This document shows positions 42,032-51,199 of a stretch of DNA of 53,818 nucleotides, piece by piece. The position numbers and the translations under genes are program-made. This stretch comes from Elusimicrobiaceae bacterium. Lineage in GTDB: Bacteria > Elusimicrobiota > Elusimicrobia > Elusimicrobiales > Elusimicrobiaceae. How positions within the stretch are numbered: the first letter of the stretch is position 1; each line of letters opens with the position of its first letter. Under the pieces are notes generated by a model. It was not told the DNA's origin, searched no databases, and was given only the letters and a program-made list of their open reading frames with translations. Where the stretch lies: contig JAFXOI010000039.1 of assembly GCA_017528825.1 (NCBI GenBank), positions 1-53,818 on the forward strand. Direction: 5' to 3'.

Positions 42032-42183
42032 GTACGGGGAGAGCCCGTACATGGTCTAATGAAAATTAGACTGCTTCGAATCCTTCAAATGGTCGCTTGC
42101 ATTTGCCTGCCCCTTTTTAGGGGCAGGCGGCGGCGATTATTACTTGGGTCATTCGAAGCGCTCACGTAATACGCCGCTTTTTT
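42032..42183 (+). ncRNA. Structured leader RNA, copy B
   Basis: Hairpin 1 GTACGGG/CCCGTAC (42032-42050), hairpin 2 GTCTAAT/ATTAGAC (42054-42071), 9-bp P1 GCTTCGAAT/ATTCGAAGC (42073-42081 with 42151-42159) enclosing hairpin 3 CTGCCCCT/AGGGGCAG and the segment GGCGGCGGCG with TTGGGTC. CGCCGC (42172-42177), 12 nt beyond P1, can pair with the internal GCGGCG and runs into six U. The spacing equals the copies at 21259 and 6135, with each stem changed in sequence but paired. Gene-free stretch 41991-42222; the pilin start is about 40 nt after the U-run. Confidence 0.68.
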
Positions 42184-42222
42184 ATGGGCATTACGGGAGC
42201 CGACTAATAGGGAAAATGTGAT

Positions 42223-42786
42223 ATGAAAAACAGTAAAAGAGGTTTTACTCTCATTGAATTGTTAGTAGTAGTGTTAATTATAGGTATATTATCGGCCATT
42301 GCCTTGCCGCAATATCAAAAGGCAGTTATGAAAGCAGATTTAGCCAAAATGCAGGTGTTGTTAATGCCAGTAGTGAATGCACAAAAAGCATATTATTTAG
42401 AAAATGGAGAATATGCATCTTCCCTAAATGATTTAGGGGTTGATTTACCAGTAACGGGTATATGTGCTTTATCACCATGTTGTGCCGGTAGAAAAACAGG
42501 TAATGGTTGGAAAATTGGAAGTGAAGGTTTTTGTTTATATTTACTGAAATATGATGACGTACACAGTGTATCTATTACGTTTGGTGATAAAACATCCCAA
42601 TATGGTTTATCTACGTCGTATGATAATGGATTCGATTATTTATTGGAAGATTTTGCATACATAGGTAAGGGAAGTGCCAATAAAATGTATTGTAGGACAG
42701 CATCTGTAGGTGATGAAAAAGCAGGGAAATATTGTAGTGGCCTCTGTCGTCAAGCGAATACTTTCGGAGCATGGTATGATATGTAG
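42223..42786 (+). CDS. Type IV pilin-like protein
   Basis: 187 aa. Prepilin signal MKNSKRG cleaved before FTLIELLVVVLIIGILSAIALPQY, with Gly at -1 and Glu at +5. The following helix (KADLAKMQVLLMPVVNAQKAYYLENG) is typical. The C-terminal domain has paired Cys (ICALSPCC, CLYLL, MYCRTA, YCSGLC). RBS is a GGGAAA tract. It is near other cell-envelope genes but no pilus assembly genes are present. The gene follows the structured RNA and converges on recG with no clear terminator between. Confidence 0.92.
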   Translation: MKNSKRGFTLIELLVVVLIIGILSAIALPQYQKAVMKADLAKMQVLLMPVVNAQKAYYLENGEYASSLNDLGVDLPVTGICALSPCCAGRKTGNGWKIGSEGFCLYLLKYDDVHSVSITFGDKTSQYGLSTSYDNGFDYLLEDFAYIGKGSANKMYCRTASVGDEKAGKYCSGLCRQANTFGAWYDM

Positions 42787-42810
42787 TAGTTGATGGGTCA
42801 ACATACAATG

Positions 42811-44898
42811 TTAACTCAAATCAATTAAGTGCCAGTTTTTTTGGTAGAGCTCGAGTAGGCGCGCTTTGAAAGCCGCATGCTCGGGCTTTTTTAATAGGGG
42901 GTCGTCGGCTAATAATTCGTCGCGGTCTTCAATGGCCCACTCTAATATATTCCGATCCTTAAAAATATCACCGGCCTTAAACTCAAAATCACCGCTTTGG
43001 CGCGTGCCCAAAATTTCGCCCGGTCCGCGCAACTGCATATCGCGCGCCCCGATTTTGAATCCGTCGCACGTGTCGCAAATAATGCGTAGTCGCTCACGCG
43101 AAATAGACCCCTGATGCGGTGCTACCAAAATACATTGGCTGTCATATTGACCGCGGCCCACACGTCCGCGCAACTGGTGCAGACTGGCCAGCCCAAACCG
43201 CTCTGCATTTTGAATGACCATAATCGTAGCATTGGGCACATCAATGCCTACCTCAATGACCGGTGTGGCTACTAAAATATCAGTTTTATGCGCGGCAAAA
43301 TCTGCCATCACGCTTTCCTTTTCCGTGCGGCTCATTTGTCCGTGTAGCATGGCCAACTTAAACTGCGGGAAAACGGTTTTTAATTTTTCAAATTCCTCGG
43401 TAACTGCCTTAGCCGAAATGCTTTCGCTTTCCTCAATCAACGGATAAACAATATAGGCTTGGCGCCCTTTTTGCACTTCGGCGGCTACACGTTGTTGCGC
43501 TTGCCATTCGTCGGCCAGTTGGGTGAAAATAGGGCGGCGGCCCGGCGGCAGTTCGGTCAGCGTAGAAACCGCCAAATCTCCGTAAAACGCCAGTGCCAAA
43601 GTGCGCGGAATAGGGGTGGCGGTCATGGTCAGTAAATCTAAATGGTCCGTCTTTTCTTTCAAGGTGGCCCGTTGTTTTACGCCGAAGCGGTGTTGCTCGT
43701 CAATCACAGCCAGTTTCAAACAATGAAATTTCACGTCTTCTTGCAGTAGCGCGTGTGTTCCTACAATAATGGAAATACTGCCCTCTGCTAAGCCTGCCAG
43801 TATTTTTTTACGCTCGGCCGTTTTGGTGCTGGAAGTTAAAATGGCCACCGGCACTTTGAGTTTTTTGAGAATTTTTTGAAAGGTTAAATAGTGCTGTTCA
43901 GCTAAAATTTCCGTCGGAGCCATGAGCGCACTTTGATAGCCGTTTTCGGCCGCGAGCAGCATGGCAGACAAGGCAACAATCGTTTTACCTGAGCCCACAT
44001 CCCCTTGTAATAAACGGTTCATGGGGAGTGGAGATTGTAAATCGGCAAAGATTTCATTAATTACTTTCTTTTGGCTACCCGTGAACTCAAAACCCAAATT
44101 TTGGCGAAACGGCGTAAGCAAATGTTTTTTAATCTCATAGCCATAATGTTTAGCCACGGCTTTGGTTTGGGTACGTTTGACGCCCCACGCCGTTGCCAGG
44201 AGCAAAAATTCTTCATACGCCAGCCGTGCGCGCGCATTTTCCAGTTCGGCTAAACTAGATGGAAAATGAATGGCTTTTAAGGCTTGAGCACTATCTAAAA
44301 AATGACGTTTTTCCACCAAAGAAGGGGGTAAAATATCCGGCTCTTGTTTTGCCTCTGCTTGCGAGAGTGCCTCATGCATAAACTGGCGGAATTGTTTATT
44401 AGTAAGTCCTTCCGTCAGCCCGTAAATCGGCGTAATGCGCCCTGCGTGCCATGGTGTATCGGGTGCGTTGACCGGGTAATATTCATCTACGGTTACTTTA
44501 TTGTCAAAAAAATTGTTTCGGTTTTCGCGGCGGCCGATAATCCAAATTTCGGCATTCATTTTGAAATCTTTTTTGAGTTGGGCAAAGGGGTCGAAACGGA
44601 AATTGCGAAAGCTGCGCCGCTTGAACCAGGTACATTCAATTTGATTATTTTTTTCATCGGCTAAAAATGCTTTGAAAATCAGCACCGAGCGGGCGGGTAC
44701 GGTCTGCGCTCGCAACACCCTACCCTTAAATATCACCAGCGAAAGGGGATTTAATCCGTTAGCGGCCGGATTTTCCCGTCGGTCTTGATACGTGCGCGGA
44801 TAATAATGCAAAAGGTCGGCGGTAGAGTAAATTTCCAACCGCTCGAACAGTTTTGCTTTGGCCGGCCCAATGCCTTTGAGATATTGAATACCGCTCAT
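42811..44898 (-). CDS. recG: ATP-dependent DNA helicase RecG
   Basis: 695 aa. N-terminal wedge/OB domain (IQYLKGIGPAKAKLF, IFKGRVLRAQT), helicase domain with Walker A RLLQGDVGSGKT, DEQH-type box VIDEQHRFGVKQR, MTATPIPRTLA, and second lobe ATPVIEVGIDVPNATIMVI and QLRGRVGRG. It branch-migrates stalled forks and Holliday junctions. Promoter TACAAT ends 7 nt before its ATG with no Shine-Dalgarno, so the mRNA is probably leaderless. Divergent from the channel gene. Confidence 0.96.
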   Translation of the reverse strand: MSGIQYLKGIGPAKAKLFERLEIYSTADLLHYYPRTYQDRRENPAANGLNPLSLVIFKGRVLRAQTVPARSVLIFKAFLADEKNNQIECTWFKRRSFRNFRFDPFAQLKKDFKMNAEIWIIGRRENRNNFFDNKVTVDEYYPVNAPDTPWHAGRITPIYGLTEGLTNKQFRQFMHEALSQAEAKQEPDILPPSLVEKRHFLDSAQALKAIHFPSSLAELENARARLAYEEFLLLATAWGVKRTQTKAVAKHYGYEIKKHLLTPFRQNLGFEFTGSQKKVINEIFADLQSPLPMNRLLQGDVGSGKTIVALSAMLLAAENGYQSALMAPTEILAEQHYLTFQKILKKLKVPVAILTSSTKTAERKKILAGLAEGSISIIVGTHALLQEDVKFHCLKLAVIDEQHRFGVKQRATLKEKTDHLDLLTMTATPIPRTLALAFYGDLAVSTLTELPPGRRPIFTQLADEWQAQQRVAAEVQKGRQAYIVYPLIEESESISAKAVTEEFEKLKTVFPQFKLAMLHGQMSRTEKESVMADFAAHKTDILVATPVIEVGIDVPNATIMVIQNAERFGLASLHQLRGRVGRGQYDSQCILVAPHQGSISRERLRIICDTCDGFKIGARDMQLRGPGEILGTRQSGDFEFKAGDIFKDRNILEWAIEDRDELLADDPLLKKPEHAAFKARLLELYQKNWHLIDLS

Positions 44899-44903
44899 AT
44901 TAC

Positions 44904-44935
44904 CTATTGTAGCAATTTAAATTTTGCTACAATAG
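44904..44935. promoter_or_regulatory. Perfect palindromic divergent promoter, recG / channel gene
   Basis: CTATTGTAGCAA (44904-44915) and TTGCTACAATAG (44924-44935) are exact inverse complements around an 8-nt A/T core. Each arm contains an extended -10 (TGCTACAAT), one pointing each way. On the right, AAGGAGG precedes the ATG at 44952; on the left there is no leader. Confidence 0.75.
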
Positions 44936-44951
44936 AAAAAAAGGAGGAATT

Positions 44952-45635
44952 ATGAATTTGGAAACTATTTCGACACAAGTCAGTGAACATTTGGTAGGAC
45001 TGGCCCAACAAACAGGTCATGTATTGGGTGCTTTGTTGGTGGCTGTATTAATTATGGTGTTAGGGCTTTATATATCCCGTTGGGCAGGCTCGCAAACGAA
45101 AAAATGGTTGGGGAAATTCAAATTTGACGAGAAAACTTCCAAATTAGGTATTAATGAATTGTGTGTGCGCTTTGGACTGGGCAAATCTCCGACGTATATT
45201 ATTGCCTTTGTGCTGGCGTGGGCTGTGACTTTTTACTCGGTAGTGCTGGCCGCTGATGTGTTGCATTTAACCATTTTGCGCGACTTATTCACTCGTTTCT
45301 TAACGTTTATCCCGACGGCTTTTGTATCGTTGCTGATTTTATTTGCGGGCTTACTGTTAGGCAAATTAGTGAGCAACATTATTGATAATTCCGCCAAAGC
45401 AAATAATTTGAAAGGGGGAGTTATTTTAGCTCGTGCAGTATATGTTTTTGTCGTGTTCTTTTTCACTTTGGCTGCGGTAGAGAATTTAGGAATTGCTATC
45501 CAACTGGTCAATCAGGTAGCTACTATTGTGCTAGCTTCATTAGGGTTGGCTTTTGCGATTGCGGTAGGACTGGGGGCGCGGCCTTTAGTGGAAGAATCTT
45601 TACGCGATTTATTTCAAAAAAAGCTGGATAAATAA
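44952..45635 (+). CDS. Small mechanosensitive-type membrane channel protein
   Basis: 227 aa with five predicted helices and two TM-helix repeats characteristic of cyanobacterial/bacterial mechanosensitive small channels: ALLVAVLIMVLGLYISRWAG and ASLGLAFAIAVGLGARPLVEES. The conserved ending GLGARPLVEESLRDLF is a strong signature. The long soluble C-terminal domain of MscS is missing. It should sit in the inner membrane and could release solutes under stress. AAGGAGG 6 nt before ATG. Confidence 0.82.
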   Translation: MNLETISTQVSEHLVGLAQQTGHVLGALLVAVLIMVLGLYISRWAGSQTKKWLGKFKFDEKTSKLGINELCVRFGLGKSPTYIIAFVLAWAVTFYSVVLAADVLHLTILRDLFTRFLTFIPTAFVSLLILFAGLLLGKLVSNIIDNSAKANNLKGGVILARAVYVFVVFFFTLAAVENLGIAIQLVNQVATIVLASLGLAFAIAVGLGARPLVEESLRDLFQKKLDK

Positions 45636-45678
45636 ATCAATACTCTTTATATTATAAGAAACACTAAAAGGAATTGTT

Positions 45679-47124
45679 ATGAAAAAAACCATTTGCCTGC
45701 TAGGGGTATTGTTACTTGCTAGCGGGTGGTTGTGGTCTAAATCTGCAGAATTAGATAACTATAATCAAATCCAATGGCCCCATGAGCCGGCTGTATCGGC
45801 TGTAGGAGCTGGGTTTGCCTTGCGCCCTATTTTAGAAGGGAAAACATTAGTAGTTTCTCTGTCGATTGAAGACGAACAAGAAGACAATAGAGAAGTATTT
45901 ACTTCTTTAATTAAAGACAGCTACCAGGCATGGTTTAACAATGTTGCGGCTCAAATTAAAGGGCAAGGACGCGAAGCTGAATTTCCACAAATTTTGAAAT
46001 ATGTAGATCGGCAAATTCCTATTTCTGTAATTGCACAAGGACCGGCTGACGTAGCTGTACATGTGTGGAAAAATGACGCTTCTTTAAGAGAGCATTGTTT
46101 GCACAGAGAAAGCGCTGCCGCGTGTTATCACGATGGGCAACTGGAATTTATGAAAACCTTAACAATGGAAAAGCAACGCATCACTTTTATTCATGAAATA
46201 GGCCATTCTTTAGGATTAGCAGACCAATATCATATCGGTATGCAAAATGCTAGTCCGCTGTACTCTTCCTATCAAATTCATGATGAAATAATGAAAGAGA
46301 GTAATAAACTTTCCTGCGCAGATGCAGACGGACTGGTAAATTTGATAGATAGAACATTGCAGTTACAACGTCCGAATGGGGCCCGTTGGAATAGTTTTTG
46401 TCCGGATTCTATAGAAACATTTAAAAATGGGATATCTTCCCATGCCAACCGTTATTTGTTTGATAGACGTGATTTTCGGGTATTGATACAGGAATATGAA
46501 AAGAGTGAAAAAATTTCGGAAAAGATATTTCCGACTACTCGTCAAATAGTAGATCCTTTTTATATTCCTAACGACACGACGGTCTTGAAACAAGACGGGG
46601 CGGGGCGTGCCGCACTTTTGCGCAGTGAGGCCGGAGAAGAAATTTATAGAGTCTATGGGCAGGATAAAGAATATACGGAGCAAGTCGTGGTTAAAGAGAA
46701 TGAAGTGCTTTCGGTCCAGAAAAGTCGTTCTATGCAAAGGACGAAGTACGAGGAAGAACACAAGTTTTTATTTAAAACGTTTGGCTTGGGTAATCGGGAA
46801 GGAAAACTCGCTTGTGAGTTTGGGGTCAATATGCGCTTTGCCAAATACGAAGAATATAAATACGGTGAAAAGAAACCTTATTTTACCGTAGAAGTACGTT
46901 TTGATAGAGGGAATAGAAATAAAACGAAAAATATTGTGTCAAAAGGAAATATGGAAGATAGTGTATTATTTAAACAATTTCAGGGCTCTGCAGAACCGAA
47001 CTCTATAGAAGGTAGAGATCAATTTCAAAAAAAACAATCGGCTTGGGTGACGCGTTTTGTTACGTTTGCTGAAAATTGGCCTAAGTATCTAGGCCTTTTA
47101 CCGGAAGAAGAGAATTTAAACTAA
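45679..47124 (+). CDS. Secreted zinc metalloprotease, paralogue 1
   Basis: 481 aa with an N-terminal signal peptide (MKKTICLLGVLLLASGWLWS). The active site is FIHEIGHSLGLADQY (H172, E173, H176, D182), an HExxHxxGxxD motif as in metzincin-related enzymes, where Asp is the third ligand. Several Cys (C140, C149, and others near SCADADG and FCPD) suggest disulfides. The C-terminal 250 residues have no known domain and are similar to paralogue 2 at 47773. It is separated from that by a pilin gene only. AAAGGAA precedes the ATG. Confidence 0.78.
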   Translation: MKKTICLLGVLLLASGWLWSKSAELDNYNQIQWPHEPAVSAVGAGFALRPILEGKTLVVSLSIEDEQEDNREVFTSLIKDSYQAWFNNVAAQIKGQGREAEFPQILKYVDRQIPISVIAQGPADVAVHVWKNDASLREHCLHRESAAACYHDGQLEFMKTLTMEKQRITFIHEIGHSLGLADQYHIGMQNASPLYSSYQIHDEIMKESNKLSCADADGLVNLIDRTLQLQRPNGARWNSFCPDSIETFKNGISSHANRYLFDRRDFRVLIQEYEKSEKISEKIFPTTRQIVDPFYIPNDTTVLKQDGAGRAALLRSEAGEEIYRVYGQDKEYTEQVVVKENEVLSVQKSRSMQRTKYEEEHKFLFKTFGLGNREGKLACEFGVNMRFAKYEEYKYGEKKPYFTVEVRFDRGNRNKTKNIVSKGNMEDSVLFKQFQGSAEPNSIEGRDQFQKKQSAWVTRFVTFAENWPKYLGLLPEEENLN

Positions 47125-47191
47125 AATTCTGATAATCACTATTGTTTTTTAGATGTTTTTGTATTAAATTATATAGTAGTGAGGAGGAATT

Positions 47192-47725
47192 ATGAACAAT
47201 AAAGCATTTACATTAATTGAATTATTAGTAGTGGTACTGATTATCGGTGTTCTGTCTGCTATTGCGTTGCCGCAATATGAAAAGTCAGTTACCAAAACGC
47301 GTATCATGACCGGTATGCCGATCGGCCGTGCATTAGCGACGGCCTTGGACGAATATAATATGGCCAATCCTGAGGGATATACCGCGGTATATGATAACTT
47401 GGTTTTGGGTGTGCCCCCCAACTTTACCGATAAAGACGGTAATGCTTACTCCAATGTAACGGCTGGATCGGAGTTGTATTATGACGTCGGTAAAGCAGGA
47501 CAAAAAATGTTTAAAATACTTTCCGGCGGAAAAGTACAATATACCTATCTTTTACCCAATGGGAAGAAAATCAATATTTATTTCTACGCCCAGAATGCCA
47601 CGGCAGATAGCGGTGATTATAAAGGACGCATTTATTGCACCGGAGAGAGCAATGCAGCTGCCGCTACGGAGTATTGCAAAGCCATTGGTGGGGTTAAAGA
47701 CGGAAGTAAGTATTTCCTGAATTAG
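47192..47725 (+). CDS. Type IV pilin-like protein
   Basis: 177 aa. Very short leader MNNKA then FTLIELLVVVLIIGVLSAIALPQY; Ala at -1, Glu at +5. The downstream domain has two Cys near the end (YCTGE, YCKAIGG). GAGGAGG lies 5-11 nt before the ATG. It is flanked by two metalloprotease paralogues on the same strand, suggesting a three-gene unit, perhaps a protease that acts on or with pili. No structured leader of the 6135/42032 type is present here. Confidence 0.92.
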   Translation: MNNKAFTLIELLVVVLIIGVLSAIALPQYEKSVTKTRIMTGMPIGRALATALDEYNMANPEGYTAVYDNLVLGVPPNFTDKDGNAYSNVTAGSELYYDVGKAGQKMFKILSGGKVQYTYLLPNGKKINIYFYAQNATADSGDYKGRIYCTGESNAAAATEYCKAIGGVKDGSKYFLN

Positions 47726-47772
47726 TCCACAGTAAGAAAGGTAGAGAATCTTTGTAGACACTCGAGGAACCT

Positions 47773-49371
47773 ATGAGATGGTTTTTGATGGTGTGCTTTA
47801 TCATGAGCGGGCTCGCTGCTTTTGGTAGCGAGTGGGGGCTGTTGTGGTACATTGATGAGTCGGCTGACCAAAGTTCTAGCGTTCAAAGCACGGTCAGTCC
47901 GACAAAAGTTGCCCCGGAAGATCTCTCGGAAGAATCTGGAGATGAACGCCCGCTAGCTTCTTCTCCGGAAAATTATAGTACCCATGCAAATAGTTTGTTG
48001 AGAGATGTGTTAAACGGAAAGCCCGTTTCGGCGGCTGTCGTGCTGGAGGAAGACGTGCCACAACCCCAGTCTTATTATGAAGAGGTGGTACGGTCTGTTT
48101 ATCAAGAATGGTTTCTTTCCCCGGTGCAATATATTACCAATAAAAAACGAGAAAAAGAATTTCAAGATATCCTACCAATGCTTCAGCAATCTATTTCCGT
48201 TCAATTTACCCACCCGGACCGCGCCCGTATAGTGTTTCATGTTGCTTCGTTAAATCGGATCAAAGAAGTTTGTGAAAAAAGTTGGGCGGCCGGTTGTCAT
48301 CTAAAAGCAGTTCCCGGGCAACCGGAACATATTTGGTTGTCAAGCGAAACACAGGCATATGAACTAGCTTTGCACGAGGTGGGGCATTCCTTGAGCTTGT
48401 CGGATCAATACAGGAGGGCAGCAGATCAAAATACACATCCCGCATATCATTCTGTTTCCCCCGGAGATGGCGTAATGAATTCGGATTATTCCCGGAAATT
48501 ATCTTGCGATGATGTAGACGGATTGATTAATGCAATCGATGTAACACGTAAGATAGATTCTCCCCGCAATCAACGCGGTTGGAAGAGCTTTTGTGCTAGA
48601 TCCAAAGGAATATATGCTTATGGAAAACCCGTCGAAAATCGCTATCAACTCAAAGAGGCTGCAGATAATCAGGGTTGGTATGTGATAGATTTGCAAAGTC
48701 CTACTCCCCAGAAAACATTATTTCCATGGGATGATAGGCCCCGCAATATATTGTCTGATCGGACCTTTTCTGATGATACTGTTTTTGTGCGTGACACGCT
48801 GCGCAGGCCGATTCGTGCGCGTGGGTTTTCGGGCGCACAAATCTATTATGCTTATCCGGACTTATATACTAAGACGCAAATTCGTTTGGTAACCCGTGAC
48901 GGAAAAGTAGTGCAGGTAGAAAAAACAAGTCTTGCCGCAAAAAAACAGATTTTTTATCAAGATGGTGTCCATTATACGGATAGATGGGATAATTTCAGAA
49001 CCTATTCTCTGCATGCCAGAAATCGGGATCAAGATGTTCAAATACAATTTGAATATAATTTAGACGATGGACGAGGGAGCATTTCTTATACAGAAAAAAA
49101 TAATGCCGACGCTTCGGATCCTTCTTCCAACATCGAATTCATGCTTTTATTGGATCAGAAAGGGGCCGTGGCGGTCCCATTGGAGGGGGTAAAACTACAA
49201 ACGGATTTTCCCGTGAATCCAGACATAAATCCTGTTGAAAGCGTAGCTAAAGCGGCGAAGCTTGCACAGCAAGAGCAATATGTGAAAGAGGTGCAAAAGG
49301 AATTGCTCAAGTTATATAAAGAACGGTATAGGAGAGTTCCTATGCGTACAAAATCTGCTTTAAAGAAATAA
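47773..49371 (+). CDS. Secreted zinc metalloprotease, paralogue 2
   Basis: 532 aa. Hydrophobic N-terminus (residues 1-18) acts as signal. A Ser/Glu/Pro-rich segment follows (about 30-70). The active site is LALHEVGHSLSLSDQY (H201, E202, H205, D211), so the Gly of HExxHxxGxxD is Ser here. It shares the SCADADGLVN/SCDDVDGLIN segment and the later fold with paralogue 1. A basic tail (KERYRRVPMRTKSALKK) closes the protein. No good Shine-Dalgarno is clear; GAGGAACCT lies close to the ATG. Substrate unknown. Confidence 0.75.
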   Translation: MRWFLMVCFIMSGLAAFGSEWGLLWYIDESADQSSSVQSTVSPTKVAPEDLSEESGDERPLASSPENYSTHANSLLRDVLNGKPVSAAVVLEEDVPQPQSYYEEVVRSVYQEWFLSPVQYITNKKREKEFQDILPMLQQSISVQFTHPDRARIVFHVASLNRIKEVCEKSWAAGCHLKAVPGQPEHIWLSSETQAYELALHEVGHSLSLSDQYRRAADQNTHPAYHSVSPGDGVMNSDYSRKLSCDDVDGLINAIDVTRKIDSPRNQRGWKSFCARSKGIYAYGKPVENRYQLKEAADNQGWYVIDLQSPTPQKTLFPWDDRPRNILSDRTFSDDTVFVRDTLRRPIRARGFSGAQIYYAYPDLYTKTQIRLVTRDGKVVQVEKTSLAAKKQIFYQDGVHYTDRWDNFRTYSLHARNRDQDVQIQFEYNLDDGRGSISYTEKNNADASDPSSNIEFMLLLDQKGAVAVPLEGVKLQTDFPVNPDINPVESVAKAAKLAQQEQYVKEVQKELLKLYKERYRRVPMRTKSALKK

Positions 49372-49417
49372 CTTCTTTCAAGCACCAAGAGAGTTTAATA
49401 ATCAGTTTGCTGATGAT

Positions 49418-49448
49418 AAAAAACCCCCAGCTAGGCCGAGGGTTTTTT
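49418..49448. terminator. Bidirectional terminator, metalloprotease and rpoD
   Basis: AAAAAACCC pairs with GGGTTTTTT around an internal partly paired loop; A and T tracts suit both strands. Confidence 0.8.
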
Positions 49449-49462
49449 ATTGTACTTCTTTA

Positions 49463-51178
49463 TTATTCCTGATAATCTTTGAGCATTTTGGTGCGGCTGG
49501 GGTGACGTAACTTGCGGATGGCTTTTGCCTCAATTTGCCGCACACGTTCCCGTGTCACATTAAACATTTTGCCCACTTCTTCTAAGGTGCGGGGATACCC
49601 CGAATCAATACCAAAACGCAAGCTGATAATTTTGGCTTCTCTCTCCGATAAAGTGGCCAGCACGTCCGCCACTTCTTGTTTGCGCAAGAAATCTGCGGCA
49701 GACACGGTGGGCGTCGGGCCGTTCTTATCTTCGATAAAGTCTTCTAAGTTAGAATCCTCATCTTCGCCAATAGGGGTGGAAAGTGAAATAGGGTCTTGCA
49801 TAATTTTAAGCACGCTTTTCACCTTTTCCATAGATAGGCGCATTGTTTTGGCATAATCTTCCAAAGTCGGTTCTCGACCATATTCCTGACGGAATTTATT
49901 GGTCACTTTGGTTAATTTAGAGACCAATTCTTTCATGTGTACCGGAATACGAATGGTATTGGCTTGGTCGGCAATGGCGCGGTTAATACTTTGGCGAATC
50001 CACCAAGTGGCATAAGTGGAAAACTTAAATCCGCGTTTATATTCAAATTTCTCCACTGCTTTCATAAGACCCAAACCGCCTTCCTGAATAAGATCGGAAA
50101 GTTCCAGATTGGAATTGACGTGTTTTTTGGCAATAGACACGACCAAGCGCAAATTGGCTTTAATGAGTTTCAATTTGTCTTGCAGAATCATGTTTTCAAA
50201 AAACACAATCCGGTCATTGAAAGATAAAAATTCTTTCTCCGTCATCGGCAAGGCTTCCACCATACGAGTATGGCGAGCGCGGACGGCCTGAATATTGTTA
50301 ACGGCCCGTTCTAATTCTTCCAAGGAAAATTTAGTTTTCTTTTTGAATTCTTTTTCTGTAATTTTCTTGTTTTTGTAAGCATTGACCAGTGCTTTTACAG
50401 TATTATAGGGGCCAAAATATTCATCGAAGCGTTCCATGTCTGTACGGGCCTCATTGAGGCGGTCGGCTAAATTTTTGATTTTGTTAGTCAGACGCTTAAT
50501 CTTATTCTGGTTTAAGTTTAGTTTAATAATACGGGAGACTACTTCTTTTTGTTTGGCTTCCAAGGAATCAATATAATAATTGCGTCTTTTCTCAGACAGT
50601 TTGTCTTCTTGCAAGATTTTCATTATTTTAGTGATTTCTTGTTCGCGTTTGCCAATAAACTGAGCCGCTTCTTTGAGTTTTTTACGCATGTTATTGAGTT
50701 CGCGTGTCGTGCGTTTACCGCGCGGCATGAGTTCTTTGGTGGTCATTTCATCTTGATCGACCAACTCTTCCCAGTTGCAAATTTCGCGCATCGTGATGGG
50801 AGATTCCAGCACTAATTTGCGCAGTTCACGTTCCCGTTCGCGGATATTGCGGGCTAAGGTGATTTCTTCGTCGCGGGTCAGCAAGGGTACGCGGCCCATT
50901 TCAGACAAATACATGCGGATGGAATTGGAAATGTCCGGCATGGCGGCGGACCAATCTTCTGAATAAGAGCTGTCCTTCATGTCGGAGCTGGACTTAAATT
51001 TTTTGTCGTCCACTACCGCAATTCCCATGTCCTCCAATGTTCCCATTAGTCCGTCTACATCTTCTGCACTGGCAGAATTAGAAGACAAGGAGCGGTTAAT
51101 TTCGTCTAATGAAACCATGCCGGTTTCTTTTCCCGTTTCCACTAAATCTTTAAAACCTTTATTTCCAGAATTTGCCAT
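49463..51178 (-). CDS. rpoD: Primary sigma factor RpoD
   Basis: 571 aa. Regions in order: short 1.1, then 1.2 ([20 protein letters not shown]), a non-conserved insert, 2.1-2.4 ([47 protein letters not shown]), 3 ([18 protein letters not shown]) and 4.2 ([27 protein letters not shown]). The region between 1.2 and 2.1 is shorter than in E. coli. It is third in the rpsU-dnaG-rpoD operon, the classic macromolecular-synthesis order, and closes at the terminator above. Confidence 0.97.
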   Translation of the reverse strand: MANSGNKGFKDLVETGKETGMVSLDEINRSLSSNSASAEDVDGLMGTLEDMGIAVVDDKKFKSSSDMKDSSYSEDWSAAMPDISNSIRMYLSEMGRVPLLTRDEEITLARNIRERERELRKLVLESPITMREICNWEELVDQDEMTTKELMPRGKRTTRELNNMRKKLKEAAQFIGKREQEITKIMKILQEDKLSEKRRNYYIDSLEAKQKEVVSRIIKLNLNQNKIKRLTNKIKNLADRLNEARTDMERFDEYFGPYNTVKALVNAYKNKKITEKEFKKKTKFSLEELERAVNNIQAVRARHTRMVEALPMTEKEFLSFNDRIVFFENMILQDKLKLIKANLRLVVSIAKKHVNSNLELSDLIQEGGLGLMKAVEKFEYKRGFKFSTYATWWIRQSINRAIADQANTIRIPVHMKELVSKLTKVTNKFRQEYGREPTLEDYAKTMRLSMEKVKSVLKIMQDPISLSTPIGEDEDSNLEDFIEDKNGPTPTVSAADFLRKQEVADVLATLSEREAKIISLRFGIDSGYPRTLEEVGKMFNVTRERVRQIEAKAIRKLRHPSRTKMLKDYQE

Positions 51179-51199
51179 TTGTAGTCTACCTCATTACCG

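Noticed and set aside
42032-42183. Known c-di-GMP riboswitch (GEMM) before the pilin gene
   Set aside because: The GCAAAGCC-type core and tetraloop receptor sequences of GEMM-I and the class II core are absent; the layout differs.
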